From NCBI RefSeq assembly GCF_014203835.1, contig NZ_JACHJW010000001.1:2379176-2443175 (forward strand): a stretch of DNA of 64,000 nucleotides. Direction: 5' to 3'. The position numbers and the translations under genes are program-made. This DNA is from Micromonospora polyrhachis. Its GTDB lineage: Bacteria; Actinomycetota; Actinomycetes; Mycobacteriales; Micromonosporaceae. This document shows, piece after piece, positions 15,547 through 23,085 of the stretch (the first letter of the stretch is position 1; each line of letters opens with the position of its first letter). The notes below the pieces were generated by a model, which was given only the letters and a program-made list of their open reading frames with translations, was not told where the DNA came from and made no database searches.

Positions 15547-16071
15547 ATGAAGGCCGCCGACGAGTCACCACAGGCGGCGTTCTCCCAATTCGTACGGCAG
15601 GTCGTTGACCATGCTCGGGACGAGCGCGGCTGGACCGTCACCGATCTGGCCGCGCACACCCGGGTGGGGCGTTCCACGGTGTTCCGCTGGTTGGCCGGCG
15701 ACTGGCACGACTATCCGGAGTTGGCCAAGGTGCGCGGCTTCTGCGAGGCCCTGGACGTGCCCGTTGTCGCCGCCTTCTGGGCGCTGGGCCTGCCCGACGC
15801 GTTACCCGTCGGCCAGTCGGACCGCCGCCGGGCCGCCGCCGAGGACGCCAGTTCGGTGGCGGCCGATGTGCGGACGATCATGGCTCGGCTGGCCGACCCA
15901 GCCGTACCGGTCGCAGAGAAGCAGCTGATCCGCGACATGTTGCGCCATCTGGCCCGACGACCCGATTCGACACGTACGACGCAGCCCGCCTCGACACGTA
16001 CGACGCAGCCCGCCTCGACACGGACGGCGCGGCCCGGCTCGACACGTACGGTCAGGGCACCGTCAGTGTGA
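15547..16071 (+). CDS. Small helix-turn-helix regulator with C-terminal repeats
   Basis: A 174-residue protein with an XRE-type HTH (about residues 25-65: TVTDLAAHTRVGRSTVFRWL, then YPELAKVRGFCEALDVP), a helical middle and a low-complexity C-terminus made of STRTTQPA octapeptides. It probably binds DNA. The ATG at 15547 follows AGGAAGAGG at a rather long distance. The tail is encoded by 24-bp tandem repeats, so its length likely varies between strains. Its 3' end overlaps the convergent gene on the other strand by 20 bp. Confidence 0.78.
   Translation: MKAADESPQAAFSQFVRQVVDHARDERGWTVTDLAAHTRVGRSTVFRWLAGDWHDYPELAKVRGFCEALDVPVVAAFWALGLPDALPVGQSDRRRAAAEDASSVAADVRTIMARLADPAVPVAEKQLIRDMLRHLARRPDSTRTTQPASTRTTQPASTRTARPGSTRTVRAPSV
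15967..16061 (+). repeat. 24-bp coding tandem repeat (about 3.9 copies)
   Basis: Two identical 24-bp copies (15967-15990, 15991-16014) starting TCGACACGTACGACGC, followed by two degenerate copies. They encode STRTTQPA units at the C-terminus of the HTH regulator and end within the overlap with the convergent gene. Confidence 0.85.
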
Positions 16072-16996
16072 ACTCGGCGGTCCGGACGACACCGGCCACC
16101 TGGAAGTCGAAGAAGAGGCGGTAGCTACCGGGGCTCGGCACCGACAGCCAGAACTTGACCGCGCCGCCGACCAACTGCTCCTCCGGATGGACGTGCACGT
16201 AGCCGAGGTCGCCCTGACGCAGCGCCACCAGGTGCCCGTACGCGCCGAGGTAGCGCTCGATCCCGCCGACCGGGCTGCCGTCCTGGAAGACCCGGAACAG
16301 CAGCGGCTGGGTCGCGTCGACCTGTGGGGTGCCCTCGTAGGTGACGGTGAAGCCGTCGACGGTGGCCTCCCGGACGGCGACGGGCAACGGCCGGGGCGCG
16401 TAGTCCCCAGCGGCCACCAGGTCGACGCCGAGGGTCGACGCCGTCTCCCGGCCCGCGTCGTCCCGGGCGGTGAAGTCGGCGTACGCCCGCCAGATGCCCG
16501 CCTCGGGCAGGGTCAGCGGAATGCTCCAGGTGCCGTCGGGGGCCATGCTCGGGTGCAGGTGCTGGAAGCCGGAGAGGTCCCGGCGTACGACGATCAGATG
16601 CATCGGCTTCTCGTGCACGACCGCGAAGTCGGTCACCGCCGTACGATCGGCACGCCGCACCTGGAAGCGGAGATCCTGCTGCCGGCCGACCGGATACGAA
16701 GTCGTGCTAGGCACCAGGGTGAACCCGCCCGCGCTGAGCGACAGCCCGCCCACCGCGCTGTCGGCTGCGCTGCCCGTCGTGCCGTTGCCGGCGTGCTCGT
16801 GTGGTGCGGTGCCGGGCGGGTGGAGGTGGCCGTCGTCGGCGGTGCCGCCAACCGAACCGCCGGCTGCCGGGGCGGCTCCGGTGTCGATCCGGCCGATGGC
16901 GAAGCCCGCCAGCAGGGCGAGCACCAGACCACCCAGCACCAGTGCCAGGCGGAGCGAGCCGAGGTCCAGGCCCGACCGGATCTGCTTAGCGGACAT
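16052..16996 (-). CDS. His-rich membrane-anchored extracytoplasmic protein, probably metal-linked
   Basis: A 314-residue protein. After a short N-terminus comes one membrane helix (LALVLGGLVLALLAGFAIG), then a His-rich linker (DDGHLHPPGTAPHEHAG). The extracytoplasmic body has two beta-sandwich-like halves with conserved GFQHLHP, KPMHLIVV, YGHLVAL and YVHVHP motifs. These His-Pro motifs recur in actinobacterial secreted proteins found near copper-handling genes, so copper or other metal binding is my inference. No copper transporter or chaperone is next to it here. The ATG at 16996 has CAGGGAG ten bases upstream. Confidence 0.75.
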   Translation of the reverse strand: MSAKQIRSGLDLGSLRLALVLGGLVLALLAGFAIGRIDTGAAPAAGGSVGGTADDGHLHPPGTAPHEHAGNGTTGSAADSAVGGLSLSAGGFTLVPSTTSYPVGRQQDLRFQVRRADRTAVTDFAVVHEKPMHLIVVRRDLSGFQHLHPSMAPDGTWSIPLTLPEAGIWRAYADFTARDDAGRETASTLGVDLVAAGDYAPRPLPVAVREATVDGFTVTYEGTPQVDATQPLLFRVFQDGSPVGGIERYLGAYGHLVALRQGDLGYVHVHPEEQLVGGAVKFWLSVPSPGSYRLFFDFQVAGVVRTAEFTLTVP

Positions 16997-17155
16997 TTAG
17001 CACAAACTCCCTGAATGACCGAGTACACGACAACGCGCACCCCGACGACCATGGCAAACCGGCACCATCACGTCGAGGATACCCCCCTGCCGTATTGACA
17101 TTCATTCATTTCCTGCTCACGTAGCCTTTGACGGACATAAATCGTTGTACCGATC

Positions 17156-18118
17156 GTGCCGACAACCACCTTGCCGCGCCGCGCTGCCACTCTGGCAGCC
17201 GGGGTGACCGTGGCCCTCGCGCTCGTACCTGTCCCCGCTCTCGCCGAACCACCGGACGAACCGGGTCCGGAACGGGTCGCCGCCTCCGCGGACGGCCTGG
17301 AAAAACTCGTCGAGGAGCACACCGACCTACAGGAGGAACTGCGCTACACCCGCGCCCGCATCGCGGCCCTCACCGATCAACTGGTCGCCCTGGAGTATCG
17401 GCTCAAGGCCCAACGCGACCAGATCGGGCGGATCGCGGTGACCCACCGCAGCCGGGGAACCAATCCGATGGCCAACCTGGCCGGGGCCCGGTCGAACACC
17501 AACCGGGTGGATCCGCTGCTGACCCTGGAGCGACTGGACCGCCGGCCGGAAGAAGTCGTCTCGGATCTGTCCCGAACCACCGAACGGCTACTCGCGGACC
17601 ACCGCGTGGTACGGGACGAAATCGTCCTACAACGCGCCCGTGAGCAGCAACTCGCCGTACGGAACCAACAGATCGAGGCCGAGATCAGCCGGCTGAACCG
17701 GCTCCGCGCGGAGCAGGGGGGCGCGCCACCGGTTACCGAGCCGGGGACCGAACGGGCCCCCGCCCCGCCCCCGGCCGGCGCACGGGTGGTCCGGTTCGCC
17801 TACGCGCAACTGGGCAAGAACTACCGCTGGGCCGGCTCGGGCCCGAACGGTTACGACTGCTCCGGGCTGACCCTGGCTGCCTGGGCGACGGTCGGGGTGA
17901 AACTGCCCCACAACGCCGCGCAGCAGTGGCGGGTGGTGACCCGGATCAACCGGGCCGCACTCCGCCCTGGTGATCTGGTCTTCTACTACCGTCACATCGG
18001 ACACGTCGGGATCTACGTGGGGAACGACAAGGTGATCCACTCTCCCCGGCCCGGCAAGCAGGTACGAGTCGACAAGACCGACTTCCAACCCGTACACGGC
18101 TACGGCCGACCCCGCTGA
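17156..18118 (+). CDS. Secreted NlpC/P60 peptidoglycan endopeptidase (RipA-like)
   Basis: A 320-residue protein that likely cleaves D-Glu-mDAP bonds in peptidoglycan outside the membrane. A signal peptide (ATLAAGVTVALALVPVPALA) precedes a long coiled coil (about residues 40-190), then an NlpC/P60 domain from about residue 205 (VVRFAYAQLGKNYRWAG). The catalytic Cys is at about 235 in YDCSGLTLAAW and His at about 283 in GHVGIYVG. The coiled coil resembles RipA-type hydrolases whose activity is gated by partner proteins. It starts at GTG 17156 with no clear ribosome-binding site; TTGACA (17095) and TTGACG (17128) may be -35 elements. It is followed by a 42-bp palindrome. Confidence 0.92.
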   Translation: MPTTTLPRRAATLAAGVTVALALVPVPALAEPPDEPGPERVAASADGLEKLVEEHTDLQEELRYTRARIAALTDQLVALEYRLKAQRDQIGRIAVTHRSRGTNPMANLAGARSNTNRVDPLLTLERLDRRPEEVVSDLSRTTERLLADHRVVRDEIVLQRAREQQLAVRNQQIEAEISRLNRLRAEQGGAPPVTEPGTERAPAPPPAGARVVRFAYAQLGKNYRWAGSGPNGYDCSGLTLAAWATVGVKLPHNAAQQWRVVTRINRAALRPGDLVFYYRHIGHVGIYVGNDKVIHSPRPGKQVRVDKTDFQPVHGYGRPR

Positions 18119-18126
18119 CCGAGCGA

Positions 18127-18168
18127 CGTCAGAAGGGGCTGTCCAGCGCTGGACAGCCCCTTCTGACG
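18127..18168. terminator. 42-bp perfect palindrome between convergent genes
   Basis: A perfect 21-bp inverted repeat with no loop bases, centred between 18147 and 18148. The arms read CGTCAGAAGGGGCTGTCCAG on one side and the exact complement on the other. It lies 9 bp after the NlpC/P60 stop and 36 bp from the recQ-like stop, an ideal place for a two-way terminator. The outer AGAAGGGG/CCCCTTCT arms resemble the palindromes at 1463 and 3455. Confidence 0.8.
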
Positions 18169-18203
18169 CAGGTGGTGTGACCCGGGTACTCCGGTCGGGC
18201 CGG

Positions 18204-20405
18204 TCAGCCGGCGATCGCCAGGGCCAGTGGCAGCACGCCCGGCGCGCCGGCCTGACGCAGCAGCCGGGACACCATGGTCATGGTCCAGCCCGAGTCGACC
18301 AGGTCGTCGACGAGCAGCACCGGACCGGTCACGCCAGACAGGGCGGCCACCAACTCGTCCGGAATGACGAAGGCGTCGTGCAGCGCGCGTACCCGCTGGG
18401 CGCTGTTGCCCCGCGCCCCGCCGTCCCGCGCGGCCGAATCCCGAGCCGGCACCTCCCCGAGCAGGGGCAGCCGGCCGACGGTGGCGATCCGTTCGGCCAG
18501 GCTACGTACCAGCCGGGGCCGGTGGGCCGACCCGACGGCGACCACCCCGACCGGCCGCTGCGCCCACCGGTCATCGCCGTGGGCCCACGCCTTCAGCACC
18601 TCGATCACCGCGCCGGCCACGTCGTCCGGCACCGGCCCGTCGGCCGCTTCCGGGCCGACCAGGGTACGCAGTCGCCCACCCCAGCCGAGGTCGGAGAGGC
18701 GCCCGACGGCCCGCCCCGGCAGCGCCTGCTCGTCCGGGCTGATCTTCCCGCGCAGGGACACGCCGACCGTCGCCAGTCCGGTGGGCCACATCTTCTTCGG
18801 CATGATCTCGGACCCGGGGCGACCGAGGAACGCCTGCGCGGCGGCGAGGGCCGGGGCCGACACGTCGGCGTCGTACTGCGGTCCGGCACAGCGGTCACAC
18901 CGACCGCAGCGGGTGGCCCCGTCATCGTCCAGGCATCGGCGCAGGAACTCCATCCGGCAGCCGGTCGTTGCGGCGTACTCCCGCATGGCCTGCTGCTCGG
19001 CGGTGCGCGCCTGGGCGACGCGCCGCAACCGCTCGGCGTCGTAGTGCCACGGCTCGCCGGTGGCGAGCCAGCCGCCGCGCACCCGGCGGACCGCGCCGTC
19101 GACGTCGAGGACCTTGAGCATCAGTTCGAGTCGGGTACGGCGCAGGTCGACGATCGGTTCGAGGGCGGCTGTCGACAATGGACGGTCCTCGGGGAGCGCG
19201 TCGAGCACGGCCCGCACCTGGTGTTCCGGCGGGAACGCCAGCGAGGCGAAGTAGCGCCAGATCGCCTGGTCCTCGACCCCGGGCAGGAGCAGCACCTCGG
19301 CGTGCTCGACCGCCCGTCCGGCTCGGCCGACCTGCTGGTAGTACGCGATCGGGGAGGAGGGTGCGCCCAAATGCACCACGAAACCCAGGTCGGGCTTGTC
19401 GAAACCCATCCCCAGCGCCGAGGTGGCCACCAGCGCCTTGATCTTGTTGTCGAGCAGGTCCTGTTCGGCGGCCCGCCGGTCGGCGTCGTCATCCTGGCCG
19501 GTGTAGGAGGCCACACTGTAGCCCCGGGAGCGCAGGAACTCGGCCGTCTCCCCCGCCGCCGCGACGGTCAGGGTGTAGATGATGCCCGAGCCGGGAAGCT
19601 GGTCGAGGTGGTCGGCAAGCCAGCCGAGCCGGTGGGCCGGGCTGGGCAGATCGAGGACGGCCAGCCGCAACGACTCGCGGTCGAGCGGACCGCGCAGGAC
19701 CAGGGCGTCGCTGAGCTGGGCACCAGGATCGTCGACCGGAGCGCCGACGGTGCGGGTCTCGGTGCTGAGCTGTTCGGCGACGTCGGCGGTGACCCGGCTG
19801 TTGGCGGTGGCGGTGGTGGCCAGTACCGGGGTGCCGGCCGGCAGGTTGGCCAGGAACGTGCGTAGCCGGCGGTAGTCCGGCCGGAAGTCGTGCCCCCAGT
19901 CAGATACGCAATGCGCCTCGTCGACCACGAGCAGCCCGGTGGTGGCCGCCAACTGGGGCAGGACGCTGTCCCGAAAGTCCGGATTGTTGAGCCGTTCCGG
20001 GCTGATCAGCAGTACGTCGACCCTGCCGGCGTGGATCTCCCCGGTGATCTCGTCCCACTCGTCCAGGTTCGCCGAGTTGATGGTGCGGGCGCGGATGCCG
20101 GCTCGGGCCGCCGACTCGACCTGGTTACGCATGAGCGCCAGCAGCGGCGAGACGATGACCGTCGGTCCGGTTCCGGCGGACCGGTCGTCCGGACCGGCGT
20201 CGAGGGCACGGAGCAGGGCGGTGGCCACGAAGTAGACCGCCGACTTTCCCCAACCGGTACGTTGCACGCAGAGCACCCGCCGCTTGTCGACCACCAGCGC
20301 CTCGATGGCCCGCCACTGGTCCTCCCGCAGCCGGGCCTGTTCGCCTGCCAACCGGCGCAGCACCGCCTCGGCCTGTTCCCGTACCGCCACCCGATCGACA
20401 TCCAT
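18204..20405 (-). CDS. RecQ-family DNA helicase fused to a phosphoribosyltransferase-like domain
   Basis: A 733-residue protein. Residues ~20-360 are a RecQ helicase core: Walker A GWGKS (51-55), SPLLALMRNQ, DEAH (162-165) with the RecQ loop CVSDWGHDFRPDY, TTATAN, then in domain 2 YTLTV, LVATSALGMGFDKPDLGFVVH and QVGRAGR. A Cys cluster (TGC...RRC...RCGRCDRC) forms the RecQ zinc site. Residues ~590-733 differ from classical RecQ: VVAVGSAHRPRLVRSLAERI and LLVDDLVDSGWT, a PRPP-binding-like motif of ComF/type I phosphoribosyltransferases. So DNA unwinding is joined to a possible nucleotide-binding module. There is no HRDC domain. It starts at ATG 20405. Confidence 0.9.
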   Translation of the reverse strand: MDVDRVAVREQAEAVLRRLAGEQARLREDQWRAIEALVVDKRRVLCVQRTGWGKSAVYFVATALLRALDAGPDDRSAGTGPTVIVSPLLALMRNQVESAARAGIRARTINSANLDEWDEITGEIHAGRVDVLLISPERLNNPDFRDSVLPQLAATTGLLVVDEAHCVSDWGHDFRPDYRRLRTFLANLPAGTPVLATTATANSRVTADVAEQLSTETRTVGAPVDDPGAQLSDALVLRGPLDRESLRLAVLDLPSPAHRLGWLADHLDQLPGSGIIYTLTVAAAGETAEFLRSRGYSVASYTGQDDDADRRAAEQDLLDNKIKALVATSALGMGFDKPDLGFVVHLGAPSSPIAYYQQVGRAGRAVEHAEVLLLPGVEDQAIWRYFASLAFPPEHQVRAVLDALPEDRPLSTAALEPIVDLRRTRLELMLKVLDVDGAVRRVRGGWLATGEPWHYDAERLRRVAQARTAEQQAMREYAATTGCRMEFLRRCLDDDGATRCGRCDRCAGPQYDADVSAPALAAAQAFLGRPGSEIMPKKMWPTGLATVGVSLRGKISPDEQALPGRAVGRLSDLGWGGRLRTLVGPEAADGPVPDDVAGAVIEVLKAWAHGDDRWAQRPVGVVAVGSAHRPRLVRSLAERIATVGRLPLLGEVPARDSAARDGGARGNSAQRVRALHDAFVIPDELVAALSGVTGPVLLVDDLVDSGWTMTMVSRLLRQAGAPGVLPLALAIAG

Positions 20406-20603
20406 CCGGCATTTCTACCAGGATCGGACGGGGCATCACCGCCAGCCGGGTCGCCCGTCAACGCCCTGCTCGCACTCGGGCCACCGATCCGCCGGCTCGC
20501 CGGGTGTTCTGGCGACGGCCGCCGCGCCCGTTCCTGACCGCGATGGCCATCGGCACGATGCGTGGGGGTTTCCTGGCCGTCGGCTATCAACTGCTGCGGG
20601 AAG

Positions 20604-21323
20604 CTACCGCAAACGCCTGGCCAGGTCGAGCACCTCAGACAGTTGCTCGCTGGTCAGCCGCCGGGCATCCCAGGCCAACCGGGCAAGTTCAACGTGGTTG
20701 CGGTGCAGTCGTGGATCAGTGGCTGCAGCAACCCCGGCAACGGCGGCCAGGTCGTCGTCCGGGATACCCAGGACGGTGGCGAACGCGGTCACATACTGCG
20801 GTGTCAGCCGCGTTCGGCCGGGTCCCAGCATCGCCATCGTGGAGTACGACACCACCGGCCCGTCGCCGATTAAGTACAACACCTTCGGGCTGTACGGCCT
20901 GATGTTGCGGTTCAGCAGTAGCCGCAACATGATCTCGCCAGGGCCCAGCGGGTAGCTGTGATGCGGTGGTGCAGGCGGCCACACCGGCGGATGCTCGGGG
21001 AGCGACCGGACGAACTCGTGCAACTGGCGCAGTGACTGCTGCGCCGACTTGGCCGCCATTTCCAGTACCGTCCCGACATGCCAAGGCCCGGTACCGCTGG
21101 CAGCCACCAGATCTTGCGGCAAATCGAGCCCGGCGACCACAAACAAATCCGCCGTATGCATCCCGAGCGTCGGTGCCAGCCGCCGCACCAACGAAGAACT
21201 GGCCACGCCGCCGCTAAGCACGGCGTCGAGTTCCGGCCGCAGAGCACCCGCTGTCACGGCGACCTCCAGCCACCGGCGCGCCAACAACCGCCTAAACGCG
21301 GTTCCGCTCTCAGCCTCCACCAT
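20604..21323 (-). CDS. HTH-type regulator-like protein, unknown role
   Basis: About 239 residues from the ATG at 21323. Two HTH-like helical regions can be seen: LARRWLEVAVTAGAL with LVRRLAPTLGMHTADLFVVAG, and GPVVSYSTMAMLGPGRTRLTPQYVTAFATVLGIP. A linker of aromatic and Pro residues (PPVWPPAPPHHSYPLGPGEI) separates them. It resembles actinomycete XRE-like proteins of unknown function. The open frame runs further upstream to 21404 but the extension has no ribosome-binding site. It lies next to a CoaD-like gene on the same strand, in the order CoaD-like then regulator. Confidence 0.65.
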   Translation of the reverse strand: MVEAESGTAFRRLLARRWLEVAVTAGALRPELDAVLSGGVASSSLVRRLAPTLGMHTADLFVVAGLDLPQDLVAASGTGPWHVGTVLEMAAKSAQQSLRQLHEFVRSLPEHPPVWPPAPPHHSYPLGPGEIMLRLLLNRNIRPYSPKVLYLIGDGPVVSYSTMAMLGPGRTRLTPQYVTAFATVLGIPDDDLAAVAGVAAATDPRLHRNHVELARLAWDARRLTSEQLSEVLDLARRLR

Positions 21324-21435
21324 CGGGGCAGCGTAGCCACCAACAAGCACCCACAGCTTGTACGCGTCCGCATGGCCCGCCTCCGAGAGAGCACCACACC
21401 TCAAGGCGTTGCCACCGTTCCGGTACGCCTGGGCC

Positions 21436-21933
21436 TCAGTCGTCAGCGTTCAGGGACGGACGGGCTGACTGTGCCGAGCGGTATGCGCGGGCGACCGTGG
21501 ACGAGGTCGCGGCCAGCTGCGGACGGGCCGGCAGCCAGACGGTCTGAATGCCGAGTTTCTCGTTCATCGCAGCAAGCTGGTACTCGTAGTGAAGATCCAC
21601 GGCCGTGCGTACGCCACGGACGATGACCGTGGCACCGCGGCGCAGGCAGTAGGCAGTGGTCAGGCCGGTCCAGGTGTCCACCTCGACATTGCCCCAGGCC
21701 GCCGGCATGGCGTCGCGCACGAGTACGGCCCTGGTCGTGGCCTCGGCCGTCGGCCGCTTGTCGGCGTTCACCGCCAACAACACGATGATCCGGTCGAAAA
21801 CCACCCGGGCCCGGGCCACCAGGTCGCGGTGCCCCGGGGTGAACGGATCGAACGTACCGGGATAGACCGCCAATGAACCGTGTACCGGCGCCGCTCCGCG
21901 ATCCGATGTAACCGTCACCGAGACTCCAACCAC
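21436..21933 (-). CDS. CoaD-like nucleotidyltransferase
   Basis: A 165-residue protein of the phosphopantetheine adenylyltransferase family, which makes dephospho-CoA from 4'-phosphopantetheine and ATP. Visible: AVYPGTFDPFTPGHRDLVAR with the nucleotidyltransferase T/HxGH motif (TPGH), VIVRGVRTAVDLHYEYQLAAMN, and ATSSTVARAY in place of the usual ISSTxVR. It carries an N-terminal extension of about 18 residues and ends shortly after the SSTVAR motif with a Ser/Ala/Asn-rich tail instead of the normal last helix. It may be a second, specialised copy rather than the housekeeping CoaD. GTG start at 21933. Confidence 0.8.
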   Translation of the reverse strand: MVGVSVTVTSDRGAAPVHGSLAVYPGTFDPFTPGHRDLVARARVVFDRIIVLLAVNADKRPTAEATTRAVLVRDAMPAAWGNVEVDTWTGLTTAYCLRRGATVIVRGVRTAVDLHYEYQLAAMNEKLGIQTVWLPARPQLAATSSTVARAYRSAQSARPSLNADD

Positions 21934-22015
21934 ATGGCCACGATCATCTCAGTCGTGTGCGCTACGGCTCGCCATCGACCATCACGTTCCGTACGCCGCT
22001 CTGACCGGCCCGGTC

Positions 22016-22714
22016 TCAGTGCGCTTCGAGGACAAAGAAGATGAAGCAGAGGAACGACGTGCGGTCCCCGAGTTGTGGGGGCAGGAGTTCGCGCGGAGTC
22101 TCGGGAGAGATGGGGGGTTCGCTGATGACCGAGATGCGGAAGCCCGCGTCGGTGAACGCCTTCGTCATCGCGTGCAGCGGCCGGTGCCAGAAGGTCAGCT
22201 CCGTGCGGTGACCGTCGAACGTGTACTCGTCTGTCCAGCGCGCGAGGGCGAAGTAGTCGGAGCCCGGGTGCACCGTCGGGTAGGTGATCGGGTGGTTCAG
22301 GGACAGGAAGAGCCGGCCCCCTGGCCTCAGGATCCGTCGCAGCTCAGCCAAGGGTGCAGCCCAGTCCTGCAGGTAGTGCAGGACCAGGGAGACGACGACG
22401 TCGTCGAACGCACCGTCGGCGAAGGGAAGCGGCTTACTGAGGTCGGCTACCAGCAGTGTGACGTCCTCGCCCAGCCGCCGTTGGGCCAGCTCGACCATGG
22501 CGGGACTGGAGTCGAAGCCGGTCACGATGGCCCCTCGTTCGCGAAGAGCCGCAGACAAGGGACCTGAACCGCAGCCGGCATCGAGGATTCGCCGACCGTT
22601 CACATCCCCGGCGAGTCCGATCATCGCGGGCCGCTCGTAGTAGCCGTTGATGAGGTTGACTTCGTTATCCGCGGAGTAGCACTCGGCGAAACTGTCGTAG
22701 TGGCCGGCCTTCAC
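22016..22714 (-). CDS. Class I SAM-dependent methyltransferase
   Basis: A 232-residue UbiE/Methyltransf_11-type enzyme. Motif I is ILDAGCGSGPLSAALRERG, followed by VTGFDSSPAMVELAQRRLG, the post-motif VVVSLVLHYLQDW and the RILRPGGRLFLSLNHP segment. A C-terminal region with ARWTDEYTFDG and LTFWHRPLHAMTKAF shapes the substrate pocket; the substrate is unknown. I chose the GTG at 22714 because TAGGAGG lies seven bases upstream; an open frame continues to 22765. Confidence 0.88.
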   Translation of the reverse strand: MKAGHYDSFAECYSADNEVNLINGYYERPAMIGLAGDVNGRRILDAGCGSGPLSAALRERGAIVTGFDSSPAMVELAQRRLGEDVTLLVADLSKPLPFADGAFDDVVVSLVLHYLQDWAAPLAELRRILRPGGRLFLSLNHPITYPTVHPGSDYFALARWTDEYTFDGHRTELTFWHRPLHAMTKAFTDAGFRISVISEPPISPETPRELLPPQLGDRTSFLCFIFFVLEAH

Positions 22715-22896
22715 CAGGCTGCCTCCTAGACATGTACTCCAAGGTCGAAAGCACGAGCCTGCCATGGAGGCGGAGCCACCACTACCCCTGCCGCGCAGTC
22801 CGATGCGCGCTCATGCCGCGATCCGGGCGTCGACCGGAGCAGCAACGACAACGCCCCCGCATCGGCACGATGCGGGGACGCGTCGGAAGTCTGTCG

Positions 22897-23085
22897 TCAG
22901 GACTGCTTGGCGAAGCCGACGAAGGCCCGCCAGGCGGCCGGACCGAAGGTCAGGGTGCCGCCGTCCCGGTCCTTGGTGTCCCGCACCAGGACCACACCGG
23001 GCAGGTTGTCGGCGACCTCCACACATGCCCCGCCGTTGCCGCTGGAGCGGGTCGACTTGCGCCACTTGGCGACGGTCATGTCCAT
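22897..23085 (-). CDS. DUF397 small protein
   Basis: A 62-residue DUF397 protein: MTVAKWRKSTRSSGNGGACV, then VRDTKDRDGGTLTF and AAWRAFVGFA. In actinomycetes DUF397 genes lie just downstream of XRE-DUF5753 regulators, as here (WhiJ/BldB-like systems in Streptomyces development). The start ATG (23085) overlaps the end of the upstream regulator gene (3' end at 23076) by 10 bp, and GGAGGTGG precedes it, so translation is likely coupled. DUF397 proteins may antagonise the partner regulator. Confidence 0.9.
   Translation of the reverse strand: MDMTVAKWRKSTRSSGNGGACVEVADNLPGVVLVRDTKDRDGGTLTFGPAAWRAFVGFAKQS

Noticed and set aside
17000-17155. Possible c-di-AMP (ydaO) riboswitch before the NlpC/P60 gene
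   Set aside because: Such switches often precede wall hydrolase genes in actinobacteria, but the conserved core motifs were not found here.
18177-19865. 562-residue plus-strand frame opposite the RecQ-like gene
   Set aside because: The opposite frame has complete helicase motifs; this one has none and is His/Arg/Gly-rich shadow sequence.
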